Shown piece by piece: positions 37,763 to 45,970 of a stretch of DNA of 64,000 nt. How positions within the stretch are numbered: position 1 is the stretch's first letter; every line of letters starts with the position of its first letter. The stretch covers positions 1 through 64,000 of the forward strand of contig NZ_JAVIDR010000005.1 of the NCBI RefSeq assembly GCF_031157835.1, in the 5' to 3' direction. The DNA is from Acinetobacter rudis (GTDB lineage: Bacteria > Pseudomonadota > Gammaproteobacteria > Pseudomonadales > Moraxellaceae). The translations under genes and the position numbers were made by a program. The notes under the pieces were generated by a model, which had not been told where the DNA came from, searched no databases, and worked only from the letters and a program-made list of their open reading frames with translations.

Positions 37763-39133
37763 GTGTCAAAAGTCACGCAAGGTCTTTATCAATTTAAACA
37801 ACTTTCATGGCTGATGCTGCCAATACTCGTCACCCAATTTGCCCAAGCAGGATTTGGTCTCATTGACACCATCATGGCTGGACATATGTCAGCCGATGAT
37901 CTTGCTGCAATTGGTGTTGCAGTTGGAATTTGGATTCCAATTATGTTGTTATCAAGTGGTATTCTTATTGCGACCACACCTCTCGTTGCACAAGCACGTG
38001 GTGCCAATAAACCCCAAGATATTAGCCGTATTGCTCGACAGTCGTTATGGCTGGCACTCATCATTGGCACTTTGGCAGGCCTACTACTACAAATCATGCC
38101 GTTATTCCTTGATATGTTACGAGTTCCTACATCATTACAGCCCAAAGCCAGTTTGTTTCTGCATGCAATTGGTATTGGTATGCCTGCTGTTACCATGTAT
38201 GCAGCATTACGTGGTTACTCTGAAGCTTTAGGCTACCCACGACCTGTTACAGCAATCAGTTTAATTGCTCTCGTGGTCCTCATTCCTTTAAATTATATTT
38301 TTATGAATGGGATTGGGCCAATCCCCCACTTAGGTAGTGCGGGCTGTGGATTTGCAACCTCTATATTGCAATGGTTAATGTTCATAGCATTAGCTGCTTT
38401 TATTTTTAAAGCCAAACGCTACCAAAGCACTCCCGTGTTTGATCGTATGGAACCTATTGATGCAACATGGATTAAACGCATTTTAAAGCTTGGCCTGCCC
38501 ATTGGTCTTGCTATCTTTTTTGAGGTCAGTATTTTTAGTACCGCTGCCATTGTGCTTAGCCCGCTTGGTGCAGTAACCATTGCTGCTCATCAAATTGCCA
38601 TGTCCGTTACTTCAGTTTTATTTATGATTCCAATGTCCTTGGCCATTGCCCTTACCATCCATATTGGCTTGTATTATGGCGAGAAAAACTGGATAGCTAT
38701 TCGTAAAGTGCAACAAGTTGGCCTAATCATGAGTACACTGTTTGCACTCATTACCATGTCTTTGATTTGGTTCTTCCGCCCTGAAATTATTGCACTTTAT
38801 AATGATGACCCATGGGTGCGTGATGTCACCATGTACTTGTTGCTCTTTGCAATGGCCTATCAGCTCATGGATGGTTGGCAAGTCAGTGCTGCTGGCTGTT
38901 TACGTGGTCTGCAAGATACTCAAGGCCCAATGTGGATTACAATGCTGGCATACTGGGTCATCGCGTTCCCTGTCGGGATTTATCTAACACGTTATACAGA
39001 TATTGGCGCCGCAGGTGTTTGGATTGGTCTGATTGTTGGTCTGAGTATCGCCTGTATCTTATTATTAGTACGACTACATGTGATGAATAAGCGCTGTGCT
39101 TCATTACCACAAGAACCACTACAATCAAGCTAA
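37763..39133 (+). CDS. abeM: AbeM/NorM-type MATE multidrug efflux pump
   Basis: This is a 12-helix MATE-family cation-coupled drug exporter of 456 residues, in two related halves (about 15-230 and 240-450). It begins LMLPILVTQFAQAGFGLIDTIMAGH, split here at the family position, and carries LGSAGCGFATSILQWLM and AYQLMDGWQVSAAGCLRG, which closely resemble the A. baumannii pump AbeM as I remember it. That pump exports fluoroquinolones, aminoglycosides and dyes at low level. The start is a GTG at 37763 with AGG eight nt upstream. Orthology is likely but not proved; other NorM-like MATE genes can exist in the genome. Confidence 0.87.
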   Translation: MSKVTQGLYQFKQLSWLMLPILVTQFAQAGFGLIDTIMAGHMSADDLAAIGVAVGIWIPIMLLSSGILIATTPLVAQARGANKPQDISRIARQSLWLALIIGTLAGLLLQIMPLFLDMLRVPTSLQPKASLFLHAIGIGMPAVTMYAALRGYSEALGYPRPVTAISLIALVVLIPLNYIFMNGIGPIPHLGSAGCGFATSILQWLMFIALAAFIFKAKRYQSTPVFDRMEPIDATWIKRILKLGLPIGLAIFFEVSIFSTAAIVLSPLGAVTIAAHQIAMSVTSVLFMIPMSLAIALTIHIGLYYGEKNWIAIRKVQQVGLIMSTLFALITMSLIWFFRPEIIALYNDDPWVRDVTMYLLLFAMAYQLMDGWQVSAAGCLRGLQDTQGPMWITMLAYWVIAFPVGIYLTRYTDIGAAGVWIGLIVGLSIACILLLVRLHVMNKRCASLPQEPLQSS

Positions 39134-39155
39134 AAGCGCTTTGCTTCACAAGCCA

Positions 39156-39193
39156 CAGTAAAGTGAAAGGCAGTTAAGTTTTTCACTTTACTG
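39156..39193. terminator. Perfect 13-bp inverted repeat after abeM
   Basis: CAGTAAAGTGAAA at 39156-39168 is exactly complementary to TTTCACTTTACTG at 39181-39193, with a 12-nt loop. It starts 22 nt after the abeM stop and is followed by ATTTTCC, so it may be an AT-rich terminator. It also overlaps the place where the promoter of the next gene should lie. Confidence 0.5.
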
Positions 39194-39300
39194 ATTTTCC
39201 GATAAAATATTACAACTCATTAACAATTAGAACTAGGCAGGTGAGTATTTGTCACCTATGATCAATCGAGACTTGATGTAAGTTTGGGGATTTAAAACGA

Positions 39301-40605
39301 ATGGCAAAAAATAATGCAAGCGCAGGTCGTCGCTTTATGAAACTGGCCAGTATGACAGCCAGTATTGCAACCAAGACTGTTAGTAATTCCATTCGTAATT
39401 TAACTGCTGATGAAGAGAAAAAAAATCAAGCACGCAGCGAGCTGTTCCAAACTATTGGTTTACAAATTGCCGAAACCTTAGGTGAGATGAAAGGTGCAGT
39501 CATGAAAGTTGGACAGATTGCATCACAGTACAAAGATATTTTCCCACCCGAAGTAGCCAAAGCAATTGCCAAATTACAACGCCAAGCGCCAGCAATGCCC
39601 TTTGAACAAATTAAACAACAAGTCGAAAAAGAATTTGGCAAACCGTTAGCAGACGTATTTACCAGCTTTGAACAACAACCTTTTGCAGCAGCTTCTATTG
39701 GTCAAGTACATCGCGCCACCCTTCCTAACGGTGACAATGTTGTTGTAAAAGTACAGTATCCTGGTGTAGATGAAGCTTGTGAAAGTGACCTTAAGCAAGT
39801 CCGTTTGGCTTTACGTCTTATGGGTGTACTTAAAGTTGATAAAAAACTACAAGATCGCCTATTTGAAGAAATTCAAGAAAGTCTGCATGAAGAACTAAAC
39901 TATGAAATAGAAGCTCAAAACCTTAGAGTCTTCAAAACCTTTCACGAAGCTTTAGACAGTAAAATTATCATTCCACATGTATATGAAGAATACTCCAGCC
40001 GCCGTGTACTAACCTTAAGCCTAGAATTAGGTGAAAGTATAGAAACAGCAAGTACTTGGGATCTTGATATACGTAATCAACTTGGACAACGTTTAATTCA
40101 AGCGCTAGGCCAACAAATTTTCTACTTAAAGCGTTTCCACTGCGACCCTCATCCAGGCAACTTTGCCTTTCGTCAGGATGGTAGTGTAATTATTTATGAC
40201 TTTGGCGGTGTTAAGACACTTTCAACTGACTTATTACAGCATTTTACTACGCTAATTCAAGCAGGGCGCCGTGGAGACATTGACACGATAGAAAACCATC
40301 TTATCGCGTTAAATGCTTTAGCTGAAAAAGGACAATTCCCAGCAGAGCTCTATCTTGCTTGGATCGAAATTTTCTTGCGCCCACTCGTCACCTATTATGA
40401 CTTTGCAGAAAACTCCTCACACCATGACGGTATGCGCTTGGTGAAACAATCATTAAAATATTGGGATGTCTTTAAACCTTCACCAGACACACTCATGGTG
40501 AACCGTACCATCTCTGGCCATTACTGGAATTTGATTCATCTAAAAGTCCATGATGATCTCAGTGAGCTCTTTGAATCATTAGTACCTAAAGACTCTAACC
40601 ATTAA
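39301..40605 (+). CDS. ABC1/UbiB-family atypical kinase
   Basis: The 434-residue protein belongs to the ABC1/ADCK/UbiB kinase-like family, whose members support ubiquinone synthesis or lipid transport. It shows the diagnostic KxGQ motif in MKGAVMKVGQIAS (about 60-73) with FPPEVAKAIAKLQ after it, and the Ala-rich nucleotide loop FAAASIGQVHRATL (about 121-134). VVVKVQYPG carries the ATP-binding Lys. HCDPHPGNF and IIYDFGGVK are the catalytic and metal-binding loops. No C-terminal membrane helix is seen, unlike UbiB, so this is probably a soluble paralogue. Substrate unknown. It lies alone between intergenic regions. Confidence 0.9.
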   Translation: MAKNNASAGRRFMKLASMTASIATKTVSNSIRNLTADEEKKNQARSELFQTIGLQIAETLGEMKGAVMKVGQIASQYKDIFPPEVAKAIAKLQRQAPAMPFEQIKQQVEKEFGKPLADVFTSFEQQPFAAASIGQVHRATLPNGDNVVVKVQYPGVDEACESDLKQVRLALRLMGVLKVDKKLQDRLFEEIQESLHEELNYEIEAQNLRVFKTFHEALDSKIIIPHVYEEYSSRRVLTLSLELGESIETASTWDLDIRNQLGQRLIQALGQQIFYLKRFHCDPHPGNFAFRQDGSVIIYDFGGVKTLSTDLLQHFTTLIQAGRRGDIDTIENHLIALNALAEKGQFPAELYLAWIEIFLRPLVTYYDFAENSSHHDGMRLVKQSLKYWDVFKPSPDTLMVNRTISGHYWNLIHLKVHDDLSELFESLVPKDSNH

Positions 40606-40843
40606 GTTACGTTAACTTTAGTTCAGTACAGTTGTATTTAGATCATTGTTAACTAAATGGTCTAGTATGATGATGCAAGGCGATCGATAAAGTTTTACGT
40701 AATCTATGTGGTGATTGGACAGTGTGCCCATACCATATCGAAGCATACGAGTACTTTTCAACCAAAGCTTAGATATTCTTTTTTTAATTTACATCAGCGT
40801 TGATCTAACTGTCGTGGTGATGTTAGCGATGAGGTAAGGGGAA

Positions 40844-41653
40844 GTGAAAAAAATTACTGTTGTCGGTGCATTATTTTTAGCTGCTGTACTGAGTTTTGCT
40901 CCATGTAAGGTTTGGGCACAAAGTTTAAATTTTAATGAACTTCAAGACCGAGCTTTGCAAGGTAATGCAGTGGCACAAACTCAACTAGGAATGTTGTATG
41001 ACGAGGGCCGTGGTGTGCCACAAGACTATGCGAAGGCCTTGGCGTGGTACCACAAAGCAGCTGCTCAGGGGCATGCGGCTGCACAAACTAATATTGGGAC
41101 GAAGTATGCTCAAGGTCATGGTGTAACTCAAGATTATGCACAAGCATTGGTATGGTATAACAAAGCTATAGTGCAAGGATATGCCCCAGCACAATTTAAC
41201 ATTGGCAGTATATATGCCTATGGCCATGGTGTAGCACAAGATTATGCACAAGCATTAAATTGGTATCGTAAAGCTGCAGCTCAGGGCAATGCTGCCGCCC
41301 AATATAACCTTGGTGTAATGTATAGCGATGGCCGTGGTGTGGTACAAGATAATGTACAAGCATTGGCATGGTATCAACGAGCGGCAGATCAAGGTGACAG
41401 TTCTGCGCAAAATAATCTTGGGATGATGTATGTACAAGGCCAAGGTGTTGCTGTAAATCATGCTTTATCACAACAATGGTTTTTAAAAGCTGCAAATAGT
41501 GGCAATGCAAATGCGCAGTTTAATCTCGCTATGGGCTATCTTACAGAAGACCATGATGCAGCAAAAAATAAAAAACGAGCGTTGTATTGGCTCAACAAAG
41601 CAGCAAAACAAGGTCATACTGAAGCAAAAGTTACTTTGGATAAATTACAATAA
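40844..41653 (+). CDS. Exported Sel1-repeat protein
   Basis: This secreted 269-residue protein has a signal peptide (MKKITVVGALFLAAVLSF, cleavage near CKVWA-QSLN) and about six tandem Sel1-like repeats of 36 residues. Each repeat follows the pattern A-x-x-x-L-G-x-x-Y-x-x-G-x-G-V-x-x-D-Y-A-x-A-x-x-W-Y-x-K-A-A-x-x-G. Sel1 repeats form an alpha-alpha superhelix that binds other proteins. The start is a GTG at 40844 with AGGGGAA just before it. Repeats are also similar at the DNA level (GCACAAGATTATGCACAAGC recurs), so copy number could change. A periplasmic scaffold role is likely; partners are unknown. Confidence 0.88.
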   Translation: MKKITVVGALFLAAVLSFAPCKVWAQSLNFNELQDRALQGNAVAQTQLGMLYDEGRGVPQDYAKALAWYHKAAAQGHAAAQTNIGTKYAQGHGVTQDYAQALVWYNKAIVQGYAPAQFNIGSIYAYGHGVAQDYAQALNWYRKAAAQGNAAAQYNLGVMYSDGRGVVQDNVQALAWYQRAADQGDSSAQNNLGMMYVQGQGVAVNHALSQQWFLKAANSGNANAQFNLAMGYLTEDHDAAKNKKRALYWLNKAAKQGHTEAKVTLDKLQ

Positions 41654-41717
41654 GAATTAATCAGTTCAAGAAAAAATTCTATTTTTGAGTACTTTTATTT
41701 TTAAGGGGAGCACCATA

Positions 41718-42101
41718 TTAAGTACGTACTGAGAATAATAGCTGCAATAAAGCATAACCAATGGCCAAGGCAATAACACCAATAAAGAGACTACTCAACG
41801 CATAAGTTAAAGCAAGCGGCCATTGGCCTTGTTTTAGCAAGAGAAAAGTTTCTAAACCAAAACTAGAAAAAGTTGTAAACCCACCGAGTACACCCACCAT
41901 TAACAATAGGCGAGCCTCTTGTTGTAAGGTGGGAAAACTTTGACTTAAGGCAAAAAATATTCCTGCACACAGACAACCAATAATATTGATCCACCATGTT
42001 GCCCATGGAAAAATATGGCTTGGCTGGCTGATATAGAGCCCTAATCCATAGCGACTCATTGCCCCAAGCGCACCACCACACGCAACCAGTAACCAATTCA
42101 T
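41718..42101 (-). CDS. crcB: Fluoride channel CrcB/Fluc
   Basis: This is a small dual-topology membrane channel that exports fluoride. The 127-residue product has four helices and the family motifs GGALGAMSRYGLG at about 9-21, TWWINIIGCLCAGIF with the conserved Asn at about 39, and GVLGGFTTFSSFGLET containing the Phe/Thr/Ser pore residues. It looks monocistronic. I find no fluoride-riboswitch-like sequence upstream. Confidence 0.93.
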   Translation of the reverse strand: MNWLLVACGGALGAMSRYGLGLYISQPSHIFPWATWWINIIGCLCAGIFFALSQSFPTLQQEARLLLMVGVLGGFTTFSSFGLETFLLLKQGQWPLALTYALSSLFIGVIALAIGYALLQLLFSVRT

Positions 42102-42311
42102 AAATCTTTCCTCTCCAAATACTCGTCTAGTTAAATCTAAATCTTAAATAGTTGGCCTTATGCGGATAACATTAAAGTTATCCACAATATCCATCAACCT
42201 AATCAAAGTTAGCTCTAAGATAGGCTAGCAATTCATACAATCGTGGCAAAATACTTCGCCCACTTGGGCTTTTTGGTTATGATGCCTAAATTAACCACAA
42301 GGAATAAATCT

Positions 42312-42644
42312 ATGTCTTTGCAACTACTTGAACAACTGCAACAAGGCCAAGCTCAATTTAGTGATGTACTCGCTTTCATTGATGCACATTACCAGCATCG
42401 CCCAACAGCATTTAAAAATGGTGCTCAACACAATGCAGCAACAGAAAATCAAGGTAGTGCTAAAGTATTTAGCTTTGCTCAACTTGAAAATTTAGACCCT
42501 GCACAAACTTTAAGTCTGTTTGCTGAACATTATCAAGCAGTTTTGGCAACTCCTGAAGGTACTGACCACCAAAATATCCGTCAGTTTATGCTCAATGGAT
42601 GGAGTGGTATTGAGTTTGAAGGTGCTGCCTTAACAGCAAAATAA
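42312..42644 (+). CDS. HopJ-family protein
   Basis: The 110-residue product matches the HopJ family (PF08888), named after a Pseudomonas type III effector but common in free-living bacteria without such a system. The hallmarks are FIDAHYQHRPTAFKNG near 19-34, KVFSFAQL near 48-55 and the closing MLNGWSGIEFEG. The frame opens at 42243, but the ATG at 42312 has GGA about nine nt upstream and the family N-terminus MSLQLLEQL. No signal sequence is present and no type III genes are visible, so a virulence role is not supported; function is unknown. Confidence 0.85.
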   Translation: MSLQLLEQLQQGQAQFSDVLAFIDAHYQHRPTAFKNGAQHNAATENQGSAKVFSFAQLENLDPAQTLSLFAEHYQAVLATPEGTDHQNIRQFMLNGWSGIEFEGAALTAK

Positions 42645-42651
42645 GCAGCAT

Positions 42652-42681
42652 TCAGCCCTTCGATGTATAAGCAAGGGCTGA
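42652..42681. terminator. Stem-loop between convergent HopJ and blaOXA genes
   Basis: TCAGCCCTT at 42652-42660 pairs perfectly with AAGGGCTGA at 42673-42681. It lies between convergent genes 8 nt after the hopJ-like stop. Both flanks lack a strong T tract, so it is a probable rather than certain terminator. Confidence 0.5.
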
Positions 42682-42697
42682 TCAAATATTGAATAAA

Positions 42698-43519
42698 TTA
42701 AATAATTCCTAAGCTCGTCAATGACTTTAACAAGATGTCATTACGTATTGCACCTGACATTTTAGGTTTCATTTCCATATTCAATGAAAATGGAACGATA
42801 TCACCATGAGTACGCTCCACCCAACCTGTCAGCCATCCGACTTGTGGATCTACATCCATGCCCCAACCACTCTTAGCATAAATTTTATTACCATTGATTT
42901 CTTGTACTAACAACATATCTTTAACACTTTGTTGTACTTGAGTTTTGAAAGGCAATTGTTGACGTGCCAATTGATCTACAAACTTAAGCTCTTGAACTGG
43001 TGTAATTTTTAATGGACCAACCAACCAAAAGTTGTCCACTTGATCCCCCACTTGCGCATTACCAAAATTGATCCGTTTAAGCTCTTGTGCCATGAGATCT
43101 ATACCAATACGCTTAGCCAATGATTGATAAACAGGAACAGCTGAAAGCTTCATGGCCTCTACCATATTCATATCTTTTTCCCAACTTTCAAAGGAGCGCT
43201 TTTTTCCATCCCATTTAAATACTTCATCCACACTTACTTTATTGTGCTCTAACCCAATTAAGGCATTGACGATTTTAAAAGTTGATGCAGGTACATACTC
43301 GCTATTGGCTCGACTTAGATCATTACCATAACTGTGTATTCCATCTTTTTTTAGGACCACAATAACGCCATGAGTTTGTATTTGATCAAAATAGGACTTA
43401 ATTTCCTGTTGTTGAGCAGACACAGTGCTCACAGGTTTAAATGATGGTTGCAAAGAGGTACAAGCCGTTAAACTTAAAAGTGTTGATAATACTAAGCAAG
43501 AGAACACTGTTTTTTTCAT
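42698..43519 (-). CDS. blaOXA: Class D (OXA-type) beta-lactamase
   Basis: This serine beta-lactamase hydrolyses penicillins and possibly carbapenems in the periplasm. The 273-residue product is collinear with OXA-23 as I remember it: STFK at 79-82 (nucleophile Ser79 and carbamylated Lys82), SAV at 126-128, FGN at 152-154 in place of YGN, KSG at 216-218 and WLTGW at 229-233. Phe110 and Met221, the pair that bridges the active site in carbapenem-hydrolysing OXA enzymes, are both present. The leader SLTAC (Cys20) suggests lipidation. AAAAGG six nt before the ATG at 43519 sets the start. There is no flanking mobile element, so it is probably the intrinsic OXA of the species. Confidence 0.94.
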   Translation of the reverse strand: MKKTVFSCLVLSTLLSLTACTSLQPSFKPVSTVSAQQQEIKSYFDQIQTHGVIVVLKKDGIHSYGNDLSRANSEYVPASTFKIVNALIGLEHNKVSVDEVFKWDGKKRSFESWEKDMNMVEAMKLSAVPVYQSLAKRIGIDLMAQELKRINFGNAQVGDQVDNFWLVGPLKITPVQELKFVDQLARQQLPFKTQVQQSVKDMLLVQEINGNKIYAKSGWGMDVDPQVGWLTGWVERTHGDIVPFSLNMEMKPKMSGAIRNDILLKSLTSLGII

Positions 43520-43804
43520 CACAAACCTTTTAGACAGACAAAATCAAATCAACTAGACTGAATAGCATAATATTTTTATAGAAAAATAAATTTTAAAATC
43601 ACAGATAAACAACTAAAAAATGATGAGCATATCGTTCAATTGAAGTACTTTAAAATAAATAAACGATGCTATTTATGACTGTTCTATTTACTTAAAATCA
43701 GTTCATAAAATATATTCTTGCAAGCATGAAAAGGATTTAAAATTTATATCAATCACATGAGTTATCAATGCAATAGAAATACCAAAACCTCGGATTAAAC
43801 GAAA
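43520..43804. other. Divergent intergenic region upstream of blaOXA
   Basis: These 285 nt are AT-rich and carry the promoters of blaOXA and the divergent small gene. I see no insertion sequence end, no regulator binding palindrome and no strong promoter, which suggests low intrinsic expression of the beta-lactamase. Confidence 0.4.
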
Positions 43805-44146
43805 ATGATCTACACTTGGAATGAGTTCGAACAGCGACTTATTATTTATCGAGATACCGTTATAGACCTGTCTCGAATGCTATCTGTTTATGAAAATCAT
43901 ATTAAATCACTTATCATTAAAATTAAACAACTTACCTTCGAACAAGCTGTTCCTATATTTGATGAGCTCTATGAAATACAGGGTTACTTAGCCTCTGCTC
44001 AACACGGCTATGACCTACAGTTAAATCATGAACTCTCTCTGTTTGTTTATCATTTTGATCGAGCGTATGACGAATATATAAGACAATATTGGTATCAACA
44101 GTTTCTACAGAACAACATCACTTGGCCACTACCAGAAGACAAGTAA
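43805..44146 (+). CDS. Small cytoplasmic protein, unknown function
   Basis: The family is not recognised. The 113-residue product is strongly helical, aromatic-rich and has no signal peptide or membrane segment. It has heptad-like stretches (LSRMLSVYENHIKSLIIKIKQL at about 22-43, shown here in part) and a Tyr-rich C-terminus (FDRAYDEYIRQYWYQQFLQ). It lies divergently from blaOXA with 285 nt between starts. The ATG at 43805 has only weak upstream complementarity to the ribosome. Reality as a gene is supported by length and codon use but not by any known family. Confidence 0.5.
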   Translation: MIYTWNEFEQRLIIYRDTVIDLSRMLSVYENHIKSLIIKIKQLTFEQAVPIFDELYEIQGYLASAQHGYDLQLNHELSLFVYHFDRAYDEYIRQYWYQQFLQNNITWPLPEDK

Positions 44147-44274
44147 GCACTCGTTACTCTTATGCAGTACATAACAAAGACTTGCCAATATATTCCTTAA
44201 CTAAAGCAACATGATGCCTGAACATCATGTCGTTAGGCGCTTGTATTTATCTGAATTTCGATCCTGATTTACAC

Positions 44275-44685
44275 TTAAGGACGAGTGTCGTACTGAGGTA
44301 AATCGTCACAAATATTTTCCCATTCTGCCTTAGATCCAACAAAAATATGCTGTGTTGGTCGCTGTGTCAGCGGTGTATCTAAGGTCCCTATACGTAAACG
44401 ATATAGATCTGGAGTATCTGCCTTAATACTTATAATGGGTGCTGCACATTCACTGCAAAAACAACGCGTAGTTGTCGGAGTGGATGGGTACTTTTTCAGT
44501 AGATGTTCGCCTTGAGTAATCCGAAAATCACTAACCTTAATTGGTGCATTACTTGCATAAGCAGTGCCATTGGCTTTACGACAACGCTGACAATGACACA
44601 GTAAAATTGGACCAATTTCGCCATGAATTTCATAGCGAATACCACCACATAAACAACTTCCTGTATAAATTTGATCTGCTGACAT
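44275..44685 (-). CDS. GFA-family zinc-binding protein
   Basis: This 136-residue protein is of the GFA/CENP-V fold (PF04828), named after glutathione-dependent formaldehyde-activating enzyme. The zinc-binding cysteines are visible as CLCGG (Cys11, 13), CHCQRC (Cys30, 32, 35) and CFCSEC (Cys75, 77, 80), matching the usual two-site pattern. Most family members have no proven activity and formaldehyde detoxification should not be assumed. Single gene, just upstream of the flavoprotein gene on the same strand. Confidence 0.88.
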   Translation of the reverse strand: MSADQIYTGSCLCGGIRYEIHGEIGPILLCHCQRCRKANGTAYASNAPIKVSDFRITQGEHLLKKYPSTPTTTRCFCSECAAPIISIKADTPDLYRLRIGTLDTPLTQRPTQHIFVGSKAEWENICDDLPQYDTRP

Positions 44686-44765
44686 GCGGATTCTCTAGTG
44701 ATATAAAAAACCAAACTAGCATATCCCTCTCTGCTCACACAACATGTTAACGCTATTCTAGACGC

Positions 44766-45965
44766 TTAATTCAATACCATCTTATGTACAGCCTGTGCAG
44801 CTGCGCGCCCTGTAGCAAAACAAGCTGTTAACAGATAACCTCCTGTTGGTGCATCCCAATCTAACATTTCACCACAACAAAATACGGCTGGATGTTGTTT
44901 CAATTGTAGATCATCCGTCAATGCACTTTGCTTAACCCCTCCAGCACAGCTAATAGCTTCATCAATCGCTCTAAAACCATCTAAATGAACTGTTAATTGT
45001 TTGATGTGTCGTGCCAATACGCTCGGATTATTCCAATCCTTTTTAGCAACCAACTCTCGGATTAAGCCTGCTTTAGTCTGATCTATACCAATTTTACGCC
45101 AGAGGTTTGCCGTAGATTGCTTTTTGCTAGATTGCAACTTCTGCACTAACTCCACTTCAGTCAGTTCAGGCAGCAGATCAAGCTTTAATGTCATCTGTCC
45201 AGTTGCTAAAAGCTGTTGTCGTAGGGCTCTATTTTGCTTGTAAATTAAACCGCTTTCTAAACCATAATGACTCAGCACAATATCGCCGATACTTTTTTCT
45301 GCACCATCCACCCAAGCAGCAACACGTTTTAAAGGCTGTCCAAATAAAGGCTGCATATAGCTCGACCAAATATGGCACACTCCAGCATTACTGGCTTGAA
45401 AAGCATTTAACTCATCTGCTTTTAGCCATTGTTGCCAAGTACCATCACTACCAAGTTGTGGCCAAGAGACTGCACCACAAGCAAGAATAATGGCATCAAA
45501 AACCTTTTGTTGTTGTTTTTGTTGTTTAATATCTAAAATCGTGAGTATTTGCCCAGTCAAATGTTCTACACGATGACGATAATGAAACTGTACCTGATGC
45601 TCAGCAAGACGTCTTAACCAGGCACGAAGTAATGGGGCTGCTTTCATCTCTAAAGGAAAAATTCGCCCTGAACTTCCAACATAACTCTCAATACCTAAGC
45701 CTTGCATCCATTGTCTAATCCACTTTGCATCACAACTGTGAATCCATGGTGCCAACCATTCAGCCTGATCATAACGCCCAATAAACTGTGTTAGCTCTTC
45801 TGCATGGGAAATATTTAACCCCGTCTTCCCTGCCATCAAAAACTTACGTGCAGCTGAAGGCTTATGTTCATAAACATGAATTTCATAATCATACTGACTC
45901 AATACTTCTGCAGCCATCAAACCTGCAGGGCCAGCACCTACTATTGCAATGCATTTCTTAGTCAT
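44766..45965 (-). CDS. BaiN/YhiN-like FAD-dependent oxidoreductase
   Basis: This is a 399-residue flavoprotein of the HI0933/YhiN family (TIGR03862-like). The dinucleotide-binding motif IVGAGPAGLMAAEVL is near the N-terminus (8-22), followed by KFLMAGKTGLNISH, which is diagnostic for this family. SGRIFPLEMKAAPLL and the C-terminal CGEMLDWDAPTGGYLLTACFATG complete it. Its reaction is not established in most bacteria. It follows the TrmB-like methyltransferase by 5 nt and is probably co-transcribed. Confidence 0.88.
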   Translation of the reverse strand: MTKKCIAIVGAGPAGLMAAEVLSQYDYEIHVYEHKPSAARKFLMAGKTGLNISHAEELTQFIGRYDQAEWLAPWIHSCDAKWIRQWMQGLGIESYVGSSGRIFPLEMKAAPLLRAWLRRLAEHQVQFHYRHRVEHLTGQILTILDIKQQKQQQKVFDAIILACGAVSWPQLGSDGTWQQWLKADELNAFQASNAGVCHIWSSYMQPLFGQPLKRVAAWVDGAEKSIGDIVLSHYGLESGLIYKQNRALRQQLLATGQMTLKLDLLPELTEVELVQKLQSSKKQSTANLWRKIGIDQTKAGLIRELVAKKDWNNPSVLARHIKQLTVHLDGFRAIDEAISCAGGVKQSALTDDLQLKQHPAVFCCGEMLDWDAPTGGYLLTACFATGRAAAQAVHKMVLN

Positions 45966-45970
45966 AGAGT

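Noticed and set aside
42102..42311. Possible fluoride riboswitch upstream of crcB
   Set aside because: The conserved pseudoknot elements of the crcB motif could not be found on the minus strand before the start codon.
42312..42644. HopJ as a type III secreted effector
   Set aside because: The family is widespread in bacteria without type III secretion, and no secretion genes are nearby, so the name should not be read as a virulence function.
42698..43519. blaOXA as an acquired, mobile gene
   Set aside because: No insertion sequence, inverted repeat or target-site duplication is visible on either side, and base composition matches the neighbours.
44275..44685. Formaldehyde detoxification by the GFA protein
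   Set aside because: The fold is clear but most family members have no proven glutathione-formaldehyde activity, and no partner genes for that pathway are adjacent.
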